From: Flammula alnicola
Lineage: Eukaryota > Basidiomycota > Agaricomycetes > Agaricales > Strophariaceae
NCBI GenBank assembly: GCA_015499995.1
Contig: JADNRV010000111.1
Location: 111,477-175,476 of the forward strand
Direction of reading: 5' to 3'
DNA length: 64,000 nucleotides
Below the pieces are notes generated by a model that was given only the letters and a program-made list of their open reading frames with translations, did not search any database and had not been told where the DNA came from. A program made the translations under genes and the position numbers. Below are positions 23,655-33,379 of this stretch, piece after piece. The first letter of the stretch is position 1, and each line of letters begins with the position of its first letter.

Positions 23655-23892
23655 CTCGCTCCTTATTGGTCAAGAAAAGGCCAATATTTACAACTGTACA
23701 ACTCTCAGGTAGCGTCTGACTACCAGTGACCAGTGAACTGGCCATACGTAACTCCTGGCTGACGTTCAGTCCGTCGCATAGGGCCTCTTGGACATGTCTA
23801 TTTTCCCGATTCAAAGATATTTTAGGAGTACGCTGAGTACGGTCAGAGTTGTAATGCATTTATCACATAGGCGAATTTGTCTGACGGTGGGA

Positions 23893-26800
23893 TAGTGTTG
23901 TCCCCGGAGCGAACTGACTTCGAGGTGAACTTCGCCTCGCCTCGAAATCAGGGCACTTCGAATCAGTTCGTTGACAACGAGTTGGTTCGAGGTCACTTCG
24001 TCGAAGTCACACGAGGTCCATCAAATCACGCACGTGATGCCGCCGTGCACACATCTGAACACGTCTCTGAGCGTTAAAGGATAGCGCTCCTCCTCCTCCG
24101 TCCCCCCTTCCACTTGTACTGCGGTCTTTCTTTACCGCTACTGTACCTTATGTACCTTAATTTATTTTGTGATCTTTGCGGTGGCCGAATTCTTGTCGTA
24201 CAATGAATTTTTCAATAGGGGTTCTCCCCAAGGTATAAAATGGTCTCTTCAATGGTGTTTTCGAAAATATCGCCCATTTCCTTCCCATTAGAGTCTACTG
24301 AGAATCACATTATGAACCCTCAACCACCTCCGATGTCTTTGGCATCAATGTGGGAGGCTGAATACGAGTTTCTCAACCGTCCTGATACTCCCTTTCTGGA
24401 TTCTTCATCTCAGACTTCTCATTCAGATGTCGTCTCTGCACCTCCCCCAGCCTCTTTTCCAGAACTTCAGCATCCTATTGCATCTGCTGCACCAATGTAT
24501 ACCCATCCTTCTGCGATGTACCACACATTCAATGCCCAAATGCCTCCATCTGGCCACTTGGTATATCCTCCTCAGTCGTCTGGTTCCCAGAACAACTCTG
24601 GCAGCTACATTCAACATTCAATCCCACCTCCTATGAATCCATACTATCATTTTAACGCTTTATACCCCCAACCTGCTCCGCTTTCATCTGGCCCAAGTGT
24701 GCTAAACCCAAACGGCATTGCAACAAACATCTCTAATGCGACACAGACCAACAAACGAAAACGGGCGGCGGCTGGCACACGGGCCGCTAACAAGCGCCCA
24801 AGGCGATCAGTTCAGAAGCAATTGGATCCATTGCCTCCCTCGCCCCACTGTGGTGTTGGCCCACCATCAACTACTCAATCCTCGCAGGAAAGCGTCGAGA
24901 ATTGTGATCCCAATAGGACTTGTAAGTCGCTATTCACGTTGAACCAATTTTATTCCAATACTCACATGTAAATATTATTTTTCAAGCAGCAGTGGCTCCA
25001 GCTGCACCGTCTTCAATACCTCCATCCAGCTCTACACCGAGTGTGCAGCCTTCACGTCATTACCAGGATCTTCCGGCTGCCGCAACAGATGTCTGGTATT
25101 TTTTGCGTGCTCTGCAAACAGAGGAAGAGCCAACCGAAAAGCCAAGCAATGAACAGATTCTTACTTACAAGCCTTCAACTCCATTTGTCGGCTGTAAACT
25201 TTGCACGTAAGGCATTCTTTCCATCTTTCATTTTAGATGGAAACTCATGCAACCATTTTTTAAAGTGACAAGTGGAAGGTTTGGAAACTTTCCGACGGCA
25301 TGACTAGTTGTTTCCGCGAACATCTCAAGAAGTTCCACAGCAAAACCTATGAAACTACAATCAACGTCAAGGGCCTCAAACATTCAGAAACATCAGCATC
25401 TTCGACAAATTCTCATTCATCTTATGCCAGCGATGAGCCATTCTCAACAGAAAAATTCCTTGATCTTCTCCGAAGGTGGCTTGTTGTTGATGACCAGGTA
25501 CTTTTATTTCATTCTTCCAAAATCATATTATTAATCTGAAAGCTTTATTTTCCAGTCTATCCACGTTCTCGAATGCCAGGAGTTCCGCGACCTTATGCTC
25601 TATCTGGGTGCCGGAAAAATTGAAGACAAAGATCTTCCTCACCGCCACAAAATGACTGACATGATTCTAGACGCCTATAGAAAACGCCTCACAGCAGCTA
25701 TGGACGAGTTGAAACATTCAGAAGGACGCATTTCCTTCACCACTGACTTATGGAGTGACCCGAGCCTTGACTCTTTCATGGCAGTGACTGCCCACTATTA
25801 TGTCCGCGATGAACAACGGCAGCTCAAAAGGCGAAATGGGCTAATTGCCTTCCGCTTTATCGAAGGAAGCCACACCGGCGCTAATCTTGCGCAGAATTTT
25901 ACCAAGATTATCGAGGAAATGGGCATTCTCGGAAAGGTAAGACGTCCGCATATTCTTACGTTTGATAGCTATAATTTATTTGCCTTCAGATTGGCTCCAT
26001 TACGATGGATAATGCTTCTAACAATAACACGTTTATGGAGGAGTTGGAGCGTGAGTTGGACAAGAGAAATATTCCCTTTGAGCATGATGGCAATAGAATT
26101 CGGTGAGCTATTTTGTCTTTGTGTCGGAATCAACTGGAAATCTGATTTATATAAATTGCAGTTGCTTTCCGCACATTATCAACATCGCATGTCAGACCAT
26201 TCTTGCGGAACTCAAGAAGAGCAACCTGAGACACATTGAACCCCCTCTCATGAGTGACCCTTCAACAGACGAAGAATTTGAACATTGGGAGAATTACCTC
26301 ACTGCACTTGAGGCTGATCTGGTAGGAAAATGTCGAAATATTGTGGCCTGTTGTCGTGCGTCGGGGCAGCGTCGGCAAGCTTTACTTAAGAAGATTGACG
26401 AAGGTAACAAGACTGGTTATTGGAAGGGAAAGCTGGACAATGGTAAGGACCAAATCCGACTGGTTCAGCTTCTCCGTGACTGCGAAACCAGGTGGTCTTC
26501 GACATTCAATATGATTGACCGAGTTCTTGAACTCTACATTGTAAGTTTCTTACTAATTTCATTGACAAGCAATTCAATAATTAAATTTTACAGGCTCTCC
26601 GTGACTTTCTTCTCGACCTGGAGCAGTCAGATATCACGGACTCGCTAGTTCTAAACGAGCTCCAGAAAAGTATCCTACAGGATATCCATCAAGTGCTGCA
26701 AGTGGCCCACCTCGCTCAAGAATTACTCTCTGCCGAGCGCACCCCGACTCTTTCAATGGCGCTTCCAGTCTTCGAGACTTTGATCTCCAAATGAAAGGCG

Positions 26801-28184
26801 CTCTCCTCTACAATTCCGGAACTGAAACATTTTATCAACCTTGGAGTATCAAAGCTTGAAGAGTATGTCTCCAAGGCGAGGACGACATGGCTGTATGCCC
26901 TTGCAATGAGTAAGCTGCTTTTCTCGTGCTCTCTCTCCAATCTCGGGCATTTCACACCTAATTCACATCCTATTCTTAGTTCTGAACCCTGGACAAAAAT
27001 TCAGCTGGATCAAGGAGAATGACAAAAGTGGAGAGGACAAAAAGAATGCCCGAAAATGGATGCTTGAAGCCGTAAGTTCCTGTCTTTTCTGCCAGTCATT
27101 TTAGACGGGCTGACTATGATTCCCCAGATGTTAAGTTATAAACAATACCAGCGCACTACCGCACTTCAGACTCCTGTGCATTCTCAACCCACGCTGACCC
27201 CGAGCCAATCACCTTCTGCTTCCGAGCTCGCATCGACCAATATCTCTCATGGGTACCGACGGCTCCAATCCCTCAATGTCACCGTTAGGCGCTCATCGTC
27301 ATTAACGAGCGTTCAGGGTCCCGCGACTCCTGCCCGGCCCGCTGCAAACTCATCCCAAACCCCATCTCCACCACCTGTTCAACCTCATCAAGAAACAGCT
27401 GAAGAAATCGCTGCACGAAAAGTTCTAGAACTTGCAGAAGATACAGCACACGTGGAGCGTGAATTGAGCAGGTACGAGGCGGCAGGTGTTGTCACCTCTT
27501 TCGAAAACACCGGCATGGTTAACATTGACGAGTTTTGGTCGGTCAGTAAATCTGTTTCATTTCTCTTTCGAACGACATTCACAGATCCTTATTTACAGGT
27601 CAATGAATATGAATATCCATTCTTATTCCGAGTGGCAATGGACGTGCTCCCTGCCCAAGCATCTTCGGTTCCATGCGAGCGGGTATTCTCGTCAAGCAAA
27701 GAAACCTGCACACTCCGTCGAAATCGCATCTCTCGTGTGCTGCTCGAGGCCCTGCAGGTTTTAAAGTTTTCTTATCGATCTGAGCGACTGTCTTTCGTGG
27801 AGGAACTTGCCAAAGAGGCTGACTATGTGATCTCTGGCCACCTTACAGAATCCTCCATTGACGAGCTCATGGCAGCAGGTAAATTTGATGAGCTGGACCA
27901 GTTAATTAGAAATATGAATGATTCTTCTTAGTTAAACTTCCCTCTCATTGTTTTTATTCTAGATCCCTTGTAATCTATTATCTACCATACATCATTGTAA
28001 TCTACGGCTAATCTACTGCTGAGAATGACATCCGAGTACTATCGTCTCATTGGATGGGAAAAAACTGGCGGCAATCACCGACTTCGCAAGGCCTCACGAA
28101 GTACACTTCGAGTCAATTCGAATTGGATGAGTTGGTTCGAAGTGTCACTTCGCCTCGCCTCGCCTCGCTCCGGGGACAACACTA
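23893..28184 (+). mobile_element. hAT (Ac-like) DNA transposon, 4.3 kb
   Basis: Perfect 20-bp terminal inverted repeats TAGTGTTGTCCCCGGAGCGA at 23893-23912 and, inverted, 28165-28184. Subterminal regions carry many CTTCG/CGAAG and CGCCTCGCCTCG motifs on both sides, the usual binding-site clutter of hAT elements. A BED-finger/dimerisation-domain transposase lies inside (24312-27931). The flanking 8-mers CGGTGGGA and GTTTCGGG do not match, so the target duplication is lost or the element was rearranged after insertion. It lies between the two inverted copies of the secreted-protein gene. Confidence 0.88.
24312..27931 (+). pseudogene. hAT transposase with one in-frame stop
   Basis: Ten exons keep phase: 24312-24921, 24987-25206, 25266-25497, 25556-25936, 25990-26102, 26162-26540, 26594-26909, 26980-27071, 27128-27541, 27599-27931, about 1029 codons. 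The N-terminal part is proline-rich with a basic stretch KRKRAAAGTRAANKRPRR (likely nuclear signal). A BED-type zinc finger follows, CKLCTDKWKVWKL then CFREHLKKFH. The catalytic region includes SFTTDLWSD, SITMDNASNN and RCFPHIINIACQ. The C-terminal dimerisation domain reads ASSVPCERVFSSSKETCTLR. A single TGA at 26792-26794 interrupts an otherwise open frame (SK-stop-KALSSTIPEL), where a Trp codon would fit. TATAAAA at 24234-24240 overlaps the first possible ATG (24240), so I prefer the ATG at 24312. The 57-nt intron at 27542 is a multiple of three and may be retained. Confidence 0.85.
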
Positions 28185-29989
28185 GTTTCGGGGTTACGTA
28201 GTGGGTCAGCTGTATGCTTCTCGATTAAATTTAGTACAAGTTCTATGACCAGGTCGAGAGCGTATAGAAACGTTCTGGCTTCCAGCTAATTAATTATTGA
28301 TAGATCCACTTCTCATATGCAGCGCTCAGGATTTAGCACAGTGCCAGAGATGCTGTTCGAAGCCGGAAAGACGAGAGCCGTTTGTTGAGCCCTCTCTGCG
28401 TGGGCGGTCAAACCAAATCAGGCTAGTTTTATTTGTGTACGCTCACTAAACAAAGGCGCTGAGCGCTGTACTCTATTTGAAAAGTGGATCTGTCGATAAT
28501 TAATTAGCTGTCATGAGTTTGGGAAATATTTTAATTATGGGTACATTGATTTTGATTTCGTTTGACTCTTCGCGACCAATTTCCATGCGAGAATGACTAC
28601 GCTCGAGGAGACACGGAGCGACAACCGATGTTAATCAATACTAACGATCCTGCGACTATGACTCTGAGCTCTAACTTAGGCTGTACCACCTCAATTTGAA
28701 ATGCTGTCGCTAAGGGATATATTTTGATGTTCATCATTACAAAAGGCAACCCCCTCTCCGGTACAGACCAAGTAATAAATTCCCAATGTAAAACGAGAAT
28801 TTAAAGAACTAGAAATTCTCTGAATGACTCCTGCTGGAAAAAATTAAGTGTCGACGATTATTTCTGTAGTCTGACTGTTGGAAGAGCAATGGAGACGAAA
28901 AGATCAAACGAATGTGCGATGAACATTTTCAAAGTCGCGGGGTATCCTTCTTGCTGAGTGGGGATAAGGATAGGAATGGGGGAAGCACTGAGAGGACAAT
29001 CAAAAATCGTGGCGGTACAGCGGAGAGAGCGAAAAACAGCACATGATGAAGACCTAACGTTAACGTTAAATTTGATCGGAGAGCTTCCTGTTCGAGGGCA
29101 TGTGCGTCGGGAGGAATAAAAGTGAGGTTTCAAATGAAAGCTGTACAATACACCGGTTTGTTCGAGAATCAAGACGTGCATCCACGCCATTGAACGTTAA
29201 GAAACAGGCCGCTTATAGGAGAGCGAGAGAACAACTTTGTCGGCGAATTTGGTCCATGCATGGAGATTCTCACATTGGAATGCCATTGCGTAGCACTGGA
29301 GCCATGGAACTGGAGGAGGGTCAAGCCCTGGACAAATGTACGCACTAGGACACTGGGAACGTGGTCTTGACGAAGTGGACACCGGAGCATATCTCAGCGA
29401 ACTTTCCACCAAGTACACGCACTGAGTGAAAATAGAGATTTGCAACCCGCCAAAATCCACAAAAGACGCTCCGCTACTTCCGGGCGGGCATTTCCGAGTT
29501 CCAATTCGCTTCCAGTGTGGAGCCTCCTTTGGATATCCTACCGAAATCCGCACTCGAGAACATCTGGAATGTTTTGGCGCTGTAAATCGAACACCGGAGA
29601 GGGAATGATTCAGGCCACATGGGTCGAACAGTAATTACGTCCACGTCAAAACACAAAAATACCCCATCTGTGAGAAGCTTCTTACAAGACCTCGCACATA
29701 CTGTCTCTTTGGAACCCCATCCATAATTTATTCAATGTGTGAAGAGGATTACCCCATGGCCTTGGACAGACGTCCGTTTCACATTACACAAGCACGCAAA
29801 TGGATTTTCTGCGATGCCATCCAGTTGTATGCAATATTGTCTGCCGTTATGCACAGGAAGTGAGCATGTTAGGTTTCTGCGAACGCATGTAGCGAGAACG
29901 AGAACTGGAACTCCTGTATATTTCCTATCCCATCTTCGCAAAATTCCCATAGGCAAACGAAACAATATTTAGGGGCAGATAAATCGAGG
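28185..29989. other. Intergenic region with one MITE
   Basis: Contains the MITE at 28284-28509. From 28860 to 29970 open segments occur on both strands (for example minus 28858-29190 and 29197-29553), but I could not join them into a phased gene or recognise a domain. Some decayed gene may be here. I make no call. Confidence 0.3.
28284..28509. mobile_element. 226-bp MITE
   Basis: The ends AGCTAATTAATTATTGATAG and, inverted from the right, AGCTAATTAATTATCGACAG continue as inverted repeats for about 36 bp (GATCCACTTCTCATAT against GATCCACTTTTCAAAT). There is no coding. The target duplication is ambiguous because the ends are AT-rich (TA or TTAA possible). Confidence 0.65.
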
Positions 29990-30832
29990 CTGAAAAGCAG
30001 GCCCCGAGTCAAAACAACTCCAGCTAAAGAAATCTCCAGCCTTTCTACAACATGCAGCTCAAACTCGCTATTATTTTCACCGCAGTCACCGCTGCTCTCT
30101 TTGCAGCACCCGCCGTAGCCATCAGCTACAAAGGGTTCGCCAGCACCGTCTCCTGCAGCGGCTCTGCCTTCGGTTGCTCCGACGGCGGTAATGTCTGCTG
30201 CTCGCTCCCTACCGGGTTCAGGTTCTCCGTCCAATTCAACAACCTTCCGTCGGGAACCCAAGGACAGGGATACACCAACAACGGCTGCTCGTCGTTCCTT
30301 TTCTCATTGTTCGGCCCTGGCACCAAGTGCTTCAACGGAGGCGGAACGCGTGCCACGAACATGAACTGGTTCCATTCTCCTCAACACAGGAGGGCTATCG
30401 AGGCCAGGGCCGCATCGGAGGCGTCGACCAACTGCTCCTCGCCCACCTACTTCAAGTACGAGGATGCTTCCGGTGCAGCTAAGCAGATCAAGGTCCCCAC
30501 TGCCGACGGTGCTGCTCAGACCATTGCCGACCTGCACACTGCCAAGAACTTCGGTGCTCTCGCCAAATACGAGGATTATTAGTCGGTAATGTTTATTCTA
30601 CTACTGCACCCAGATTTCTTTCTAACACTGCACCTCCAGTCCACCATCGTCGAGGGGCAGGCGGACGTATCATGAGTTCGCCGCGAGTTACATATATTTC
30701 ATGGTCACAAGTTGGGTTATATTGTGGTTCGGCCTTCCTTCGGGTGAAACGGAGATTAAATAGTTTTTCGGGTTCATAGTTTTGTACTTCTGGCTTTTTC
30801 CTTAGGGGCGCGCCCTATTTCTTCATTCAATT
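29990..30832 (+). repeat. Right arm of the large inverted duplication
   Basis: Matches the inverse of 21200-22052. It begins at GAAAAGCAGGCC in the 5' UTR and ends after the shared GGGGCGCGCCCTAT block. The two arms enclose about 8 kb containing a MULE and a hAT element. Confidence 0.7.
30052..30582 (+). CDS. Small secreted cysteine-containing protein, 176 aa
   Basis: A single exon. Residues 1-22 form a clear signal peptide (MQLKLAIIFTAVTAALFAAPAVA), so it is secreted. The mature part has C-x7-C, a CC pair, then two further cysteines around GPGTKCFNGGG, and a lone NCSS. Two glycosylation-type NxS/T sites are visible near the C-terminal half. The tail is more polar and ends KYEDY. I do not recognise a named family; related small secreted proteins are common in basidiomycetes. 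The gene is intact, unlike its inverted twin at 21457-21993. The start is supported by identity of the 5' UTR and signal peptide between both copies. Confidence 0.8.
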   Translation: MQLKLAIIFTAVTAALFAAPAVAISYKGFASTVSCSGSAFGCSDGGNVCCSLPTGFRFSVQFNNLPSGTQGQGYTNNGCSSFLFSLFGPGTKCFNGGGTRATNMNWFHSPQHRRAIEARAASEASTNCSSPTYFKYEDASGAAKQIKVPTADGAAQTIADLHTAKNFGALAKYEDY

Positions 30833-30942
30833 TCACAAGTTACAACTTACATCGAACGCCGACTGAAAGCGGATCTTCCTCCGCTACAACTTGAATGCAA
30901 TTCAATTGGGACGGTCAGATCTGCCATTCTACATTTGTCATT
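30583..30942. other. 3' flank of the secreted-protein gene
   Basis: Contains the end of the inverted arm and a same-strand copy of the GGGGCAGGCGGACGTA block seen at 20884. Nothing coding. Confidence 0.35.
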
Positions 30943-31180
30943 GTACTGTACTAAATCAATCAATTCGTCAGTAGGTGTGACCTGTGACCCAACTGACGAA
31001 ATTTTGAATTCGTCAAATTACTATATTTGGATGATTTTGATGGATTTGTAAGCTTTTTGATGCCCGGAATGACTGTTCCGGGGGGATTTTGGGGATTTTT
31101 GCTGTGACCTCCGTGACCTTTCGTCAAATCGGGTAGGCCTGTGACCTGTGACCGCCGAATTGATTGATTTAGTACAGTAC
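30943..31180. mobile_element. ~240-bp MITE
   Basis: The ends GTACTGTACTAAATCAATCA at 30943 and the inverse at 31161-31180 form terminal inverted repeats of about 26 bp. GTGACCTGTGACC occurs near both inner edges. It is non-coding. The exact target duplication is unclear because the ends themselves are palindromic. Confidence 0.65.
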
Positions 31181-31342
31181 ATCCTGTTATCCTAATCGTC
31201 CACAGATTTCAACGGTATCAAGTTCATTGTCTGCCAATTGCCTACAGCGGTGCCACCGGCTTTTTCATGGTGACTGTTTAGTAACCGGAACCACGCACGG
31301 ACCTGATAATTGATTTCCCTTGTCCTTTCACCTTCATCGTCA

Positions 31343-32009
31343 CTAAGGTATGGGACACGCATATCAGTCCAACGTCACGTGCCAGATGTGACATCGTCCA
31401 AATCCGGCGAAATCGACAGAATTGCACACTTTGAGTGGATATGGGACATTTTAGGGCAAATCGGGCTCCAACATTTTATTCAATAGTTATAATTATCATA
31501 TGAAAGTGTCGCTATTTAGGAAATTAACATGCTCTGGCAAGAGTTATAAGCTAAAACGTGCTGAGAGCATGTTAACTGGCGCTCAACCTGTGCTACACCT
31601 CTACAAATCATCACCGTGCCAAAGAGAAAGAGATCTGCACAAAGCAGGATACAAAAATCAAGTCTACAGATTATGTACAACTGAGCTTGAGAACGCGGCA
31701 CATAGTTTCTGAGATATTTTTATCGCGGTATCTGACATTTGATCTCATCATGATTAGATATCCGACTGCACAACTTGAACTTGTAACTAGTCCACCATTT
31801 GTCATTCTCTCAGTCCACGGTTTTGTAAATACATTCTCAGTATGTATTATAATACTTTGTTGGAGCCCAATTTCGATATAACGGTTTAAACCTTTCTTAA
31901 GTTGTGCTCCAATGTTTCTCCGAGCCCTATTCATCCGGATTTGGACAATAATGTCACGGAAAAGTAACTCCACGTGACGTTGGACTGATATGCGTGTCCC
32001 ATACCTTAG
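31343..32009. mobile_element. 667-bp TIR element, possible PIF/Harbinger MITE
   Basis: The ends CTAAGGTATGGGACACGCAT and its inverse are part of about 40 bp of near-perfect terminal inverted repeat (to CCAACGTCACGTG). Weaker inverted similarity continues inward (GTCCAAATCCGG, GGGCTCCAACA). The 3-bp repeat TCA lies directly outside both ends (31340-31342, 32010-32012), the length expected for PIF/Harbinger. The internal frames do not resemble a transposase. Confidence 0.7.
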
Positions 32010-32029
32010 TCACTGTGACTCTGCTGAGT

Positions 32030-33107
32030 CTCGACCCTCCTCCGCGTCGCTTACGGCCAGCTTGCATGCATCAAACTCCATCCAGCGATGTTCTCATATC
32101 GACCTCGTCAGCCGTTGTGGGTCTTGCTGAAGCCAAGTCCATGACTGGTGGCTGCTTCGCCGCGATACGCAATTTCACTGCCGGAGTTTGCGTCGTGGTC
32201 GCCTCGTCTTGGACATTCCGCTTTACGGCTCATGTCTACGTGCTACCCTAGAGGAACCCAGTTGTGTGTGTTCAGTCTCACATCCTGTCTATCCTTTCCT
32301 CTGGCGTCGATTTGTTGACACATTTATTTCCCATCTCTTCTCTGGCCTGCCTCATCACGATCGGCCAGAATCAGACCACCCTTTTTTCTCTTTTCTTCTT
32401 TCGTGCCGTCCTCCCTTTACATTCTATTTGTCTATGTTCATCCACTGCAGCACATTCATACACCGTCGTCTAGCAATATCTGATGCTTCAGGCCCCTCCT
32501 GCCGCTTCTCTCCAAGTTTGACCGAGACGGAGGTGGCTGATACTCAGTTTTCAGCTGACTGGTGTATGCGCTGCTGCGCAGTGGTTCATGAAAGACTGCA
32601 GATACTTATTACAAATGGGATCTGTAGATTTAGCTTGTCTCTATCTTTCCTTGACGTTTATAGCTCATTTTTCGTGTTCTTATTTCCCTTGTGCGCATGG
32701 CATGGCGTCGCATTGTTCGGTGTTTCATGGACCTGTTACGACGAGTCTCGGCGGACGAGTCCCTTCTTCTCCCACGACTTCACGCCCATACACCGCTGTC
32801 TGGCCATCCTCGACCTCCAGGCCCCTCCCAATGCCGCTCCTCTCCGAGTTTGGCAAAGGCGGTGATGCCTGTTGTCGTTCTCAAGTATTCCCAGCGGCGG
32901 TACGTGTTGGGAATGAGGGATGGGAGGGCTTTCCCGCGTCTTTCCTTAGTGTTCTGTCATATTTCTGGTGCACCTTTCGTGTTCCTCCGCATGGCATCGC
33001 AGTTGAGTGTTCGTGCTGTTGCAACGGGTATCGAGTCTCGTACTCGTAAGAATCCGGCACCCATTCTCTTACCTAATTTACCAACGATACTCTACCAAAT
33101 CGTTTGC
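32030..33107 (+). repeat. Repeat unit 5 body
   Basis: Body of the repeat family: AGGCCCCTCCTGCCGCTTCT near 32490, GTTCATGAAAGACTGCAGA near 32584, CACGACTTCACGCCCATACA near 32775. No head is recognised. The open frame of 225 codons at 32188-32865 is made entirely of this repeat text and is Phe/Ser/Leu-rich, so I do not call it a gene. Confidence 0.5.
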
Positions 33108-33220
33108 AGGCCGCATCGGCCCCACTAAGGTCCAGCTCAATCTCGCTAATGGACCCGTTGTCGATGGCGTCCTCGATATACCGCTCTCCCCGGGGAGCAC
33201 AGTTTCTCTGGAAGTGTCTG
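33108..33220 (+). pseudogene. 103-aa gene fragment B (C-terminal third)
   Basis: Reads GRIGPTKVQLNLANGPVVDG then VLDIPLSPGSTVS, matching residues about 62-95 of the 103-aa protein. The 5' two thirds are absent: the fragment starts right after TTTGCAG and then loses similarity after STVS. Confidence 0.65.
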
Positions 33221-33379
33221 AACTCAGAACTGAGTGCGGTGCGTGGTTTATTCTGCCTTGATATCTTATATTTGGCTTTGGGGGCTAATTCGATTGCAGT
33301 TCAGTCAGCGAGACTCGACGACGTGAATGTTATGTTGCTTTGTGGGCGGGAATGACGACCAATTCAATGTTTTTTGTTT

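Noticed and set aside
32188..32865. 225-codon open frame
   Set aside because: It consists of repeat-unit body text that recurs out of frame in the other units, with Phe/Ser/Cys-rich composition and no start context.
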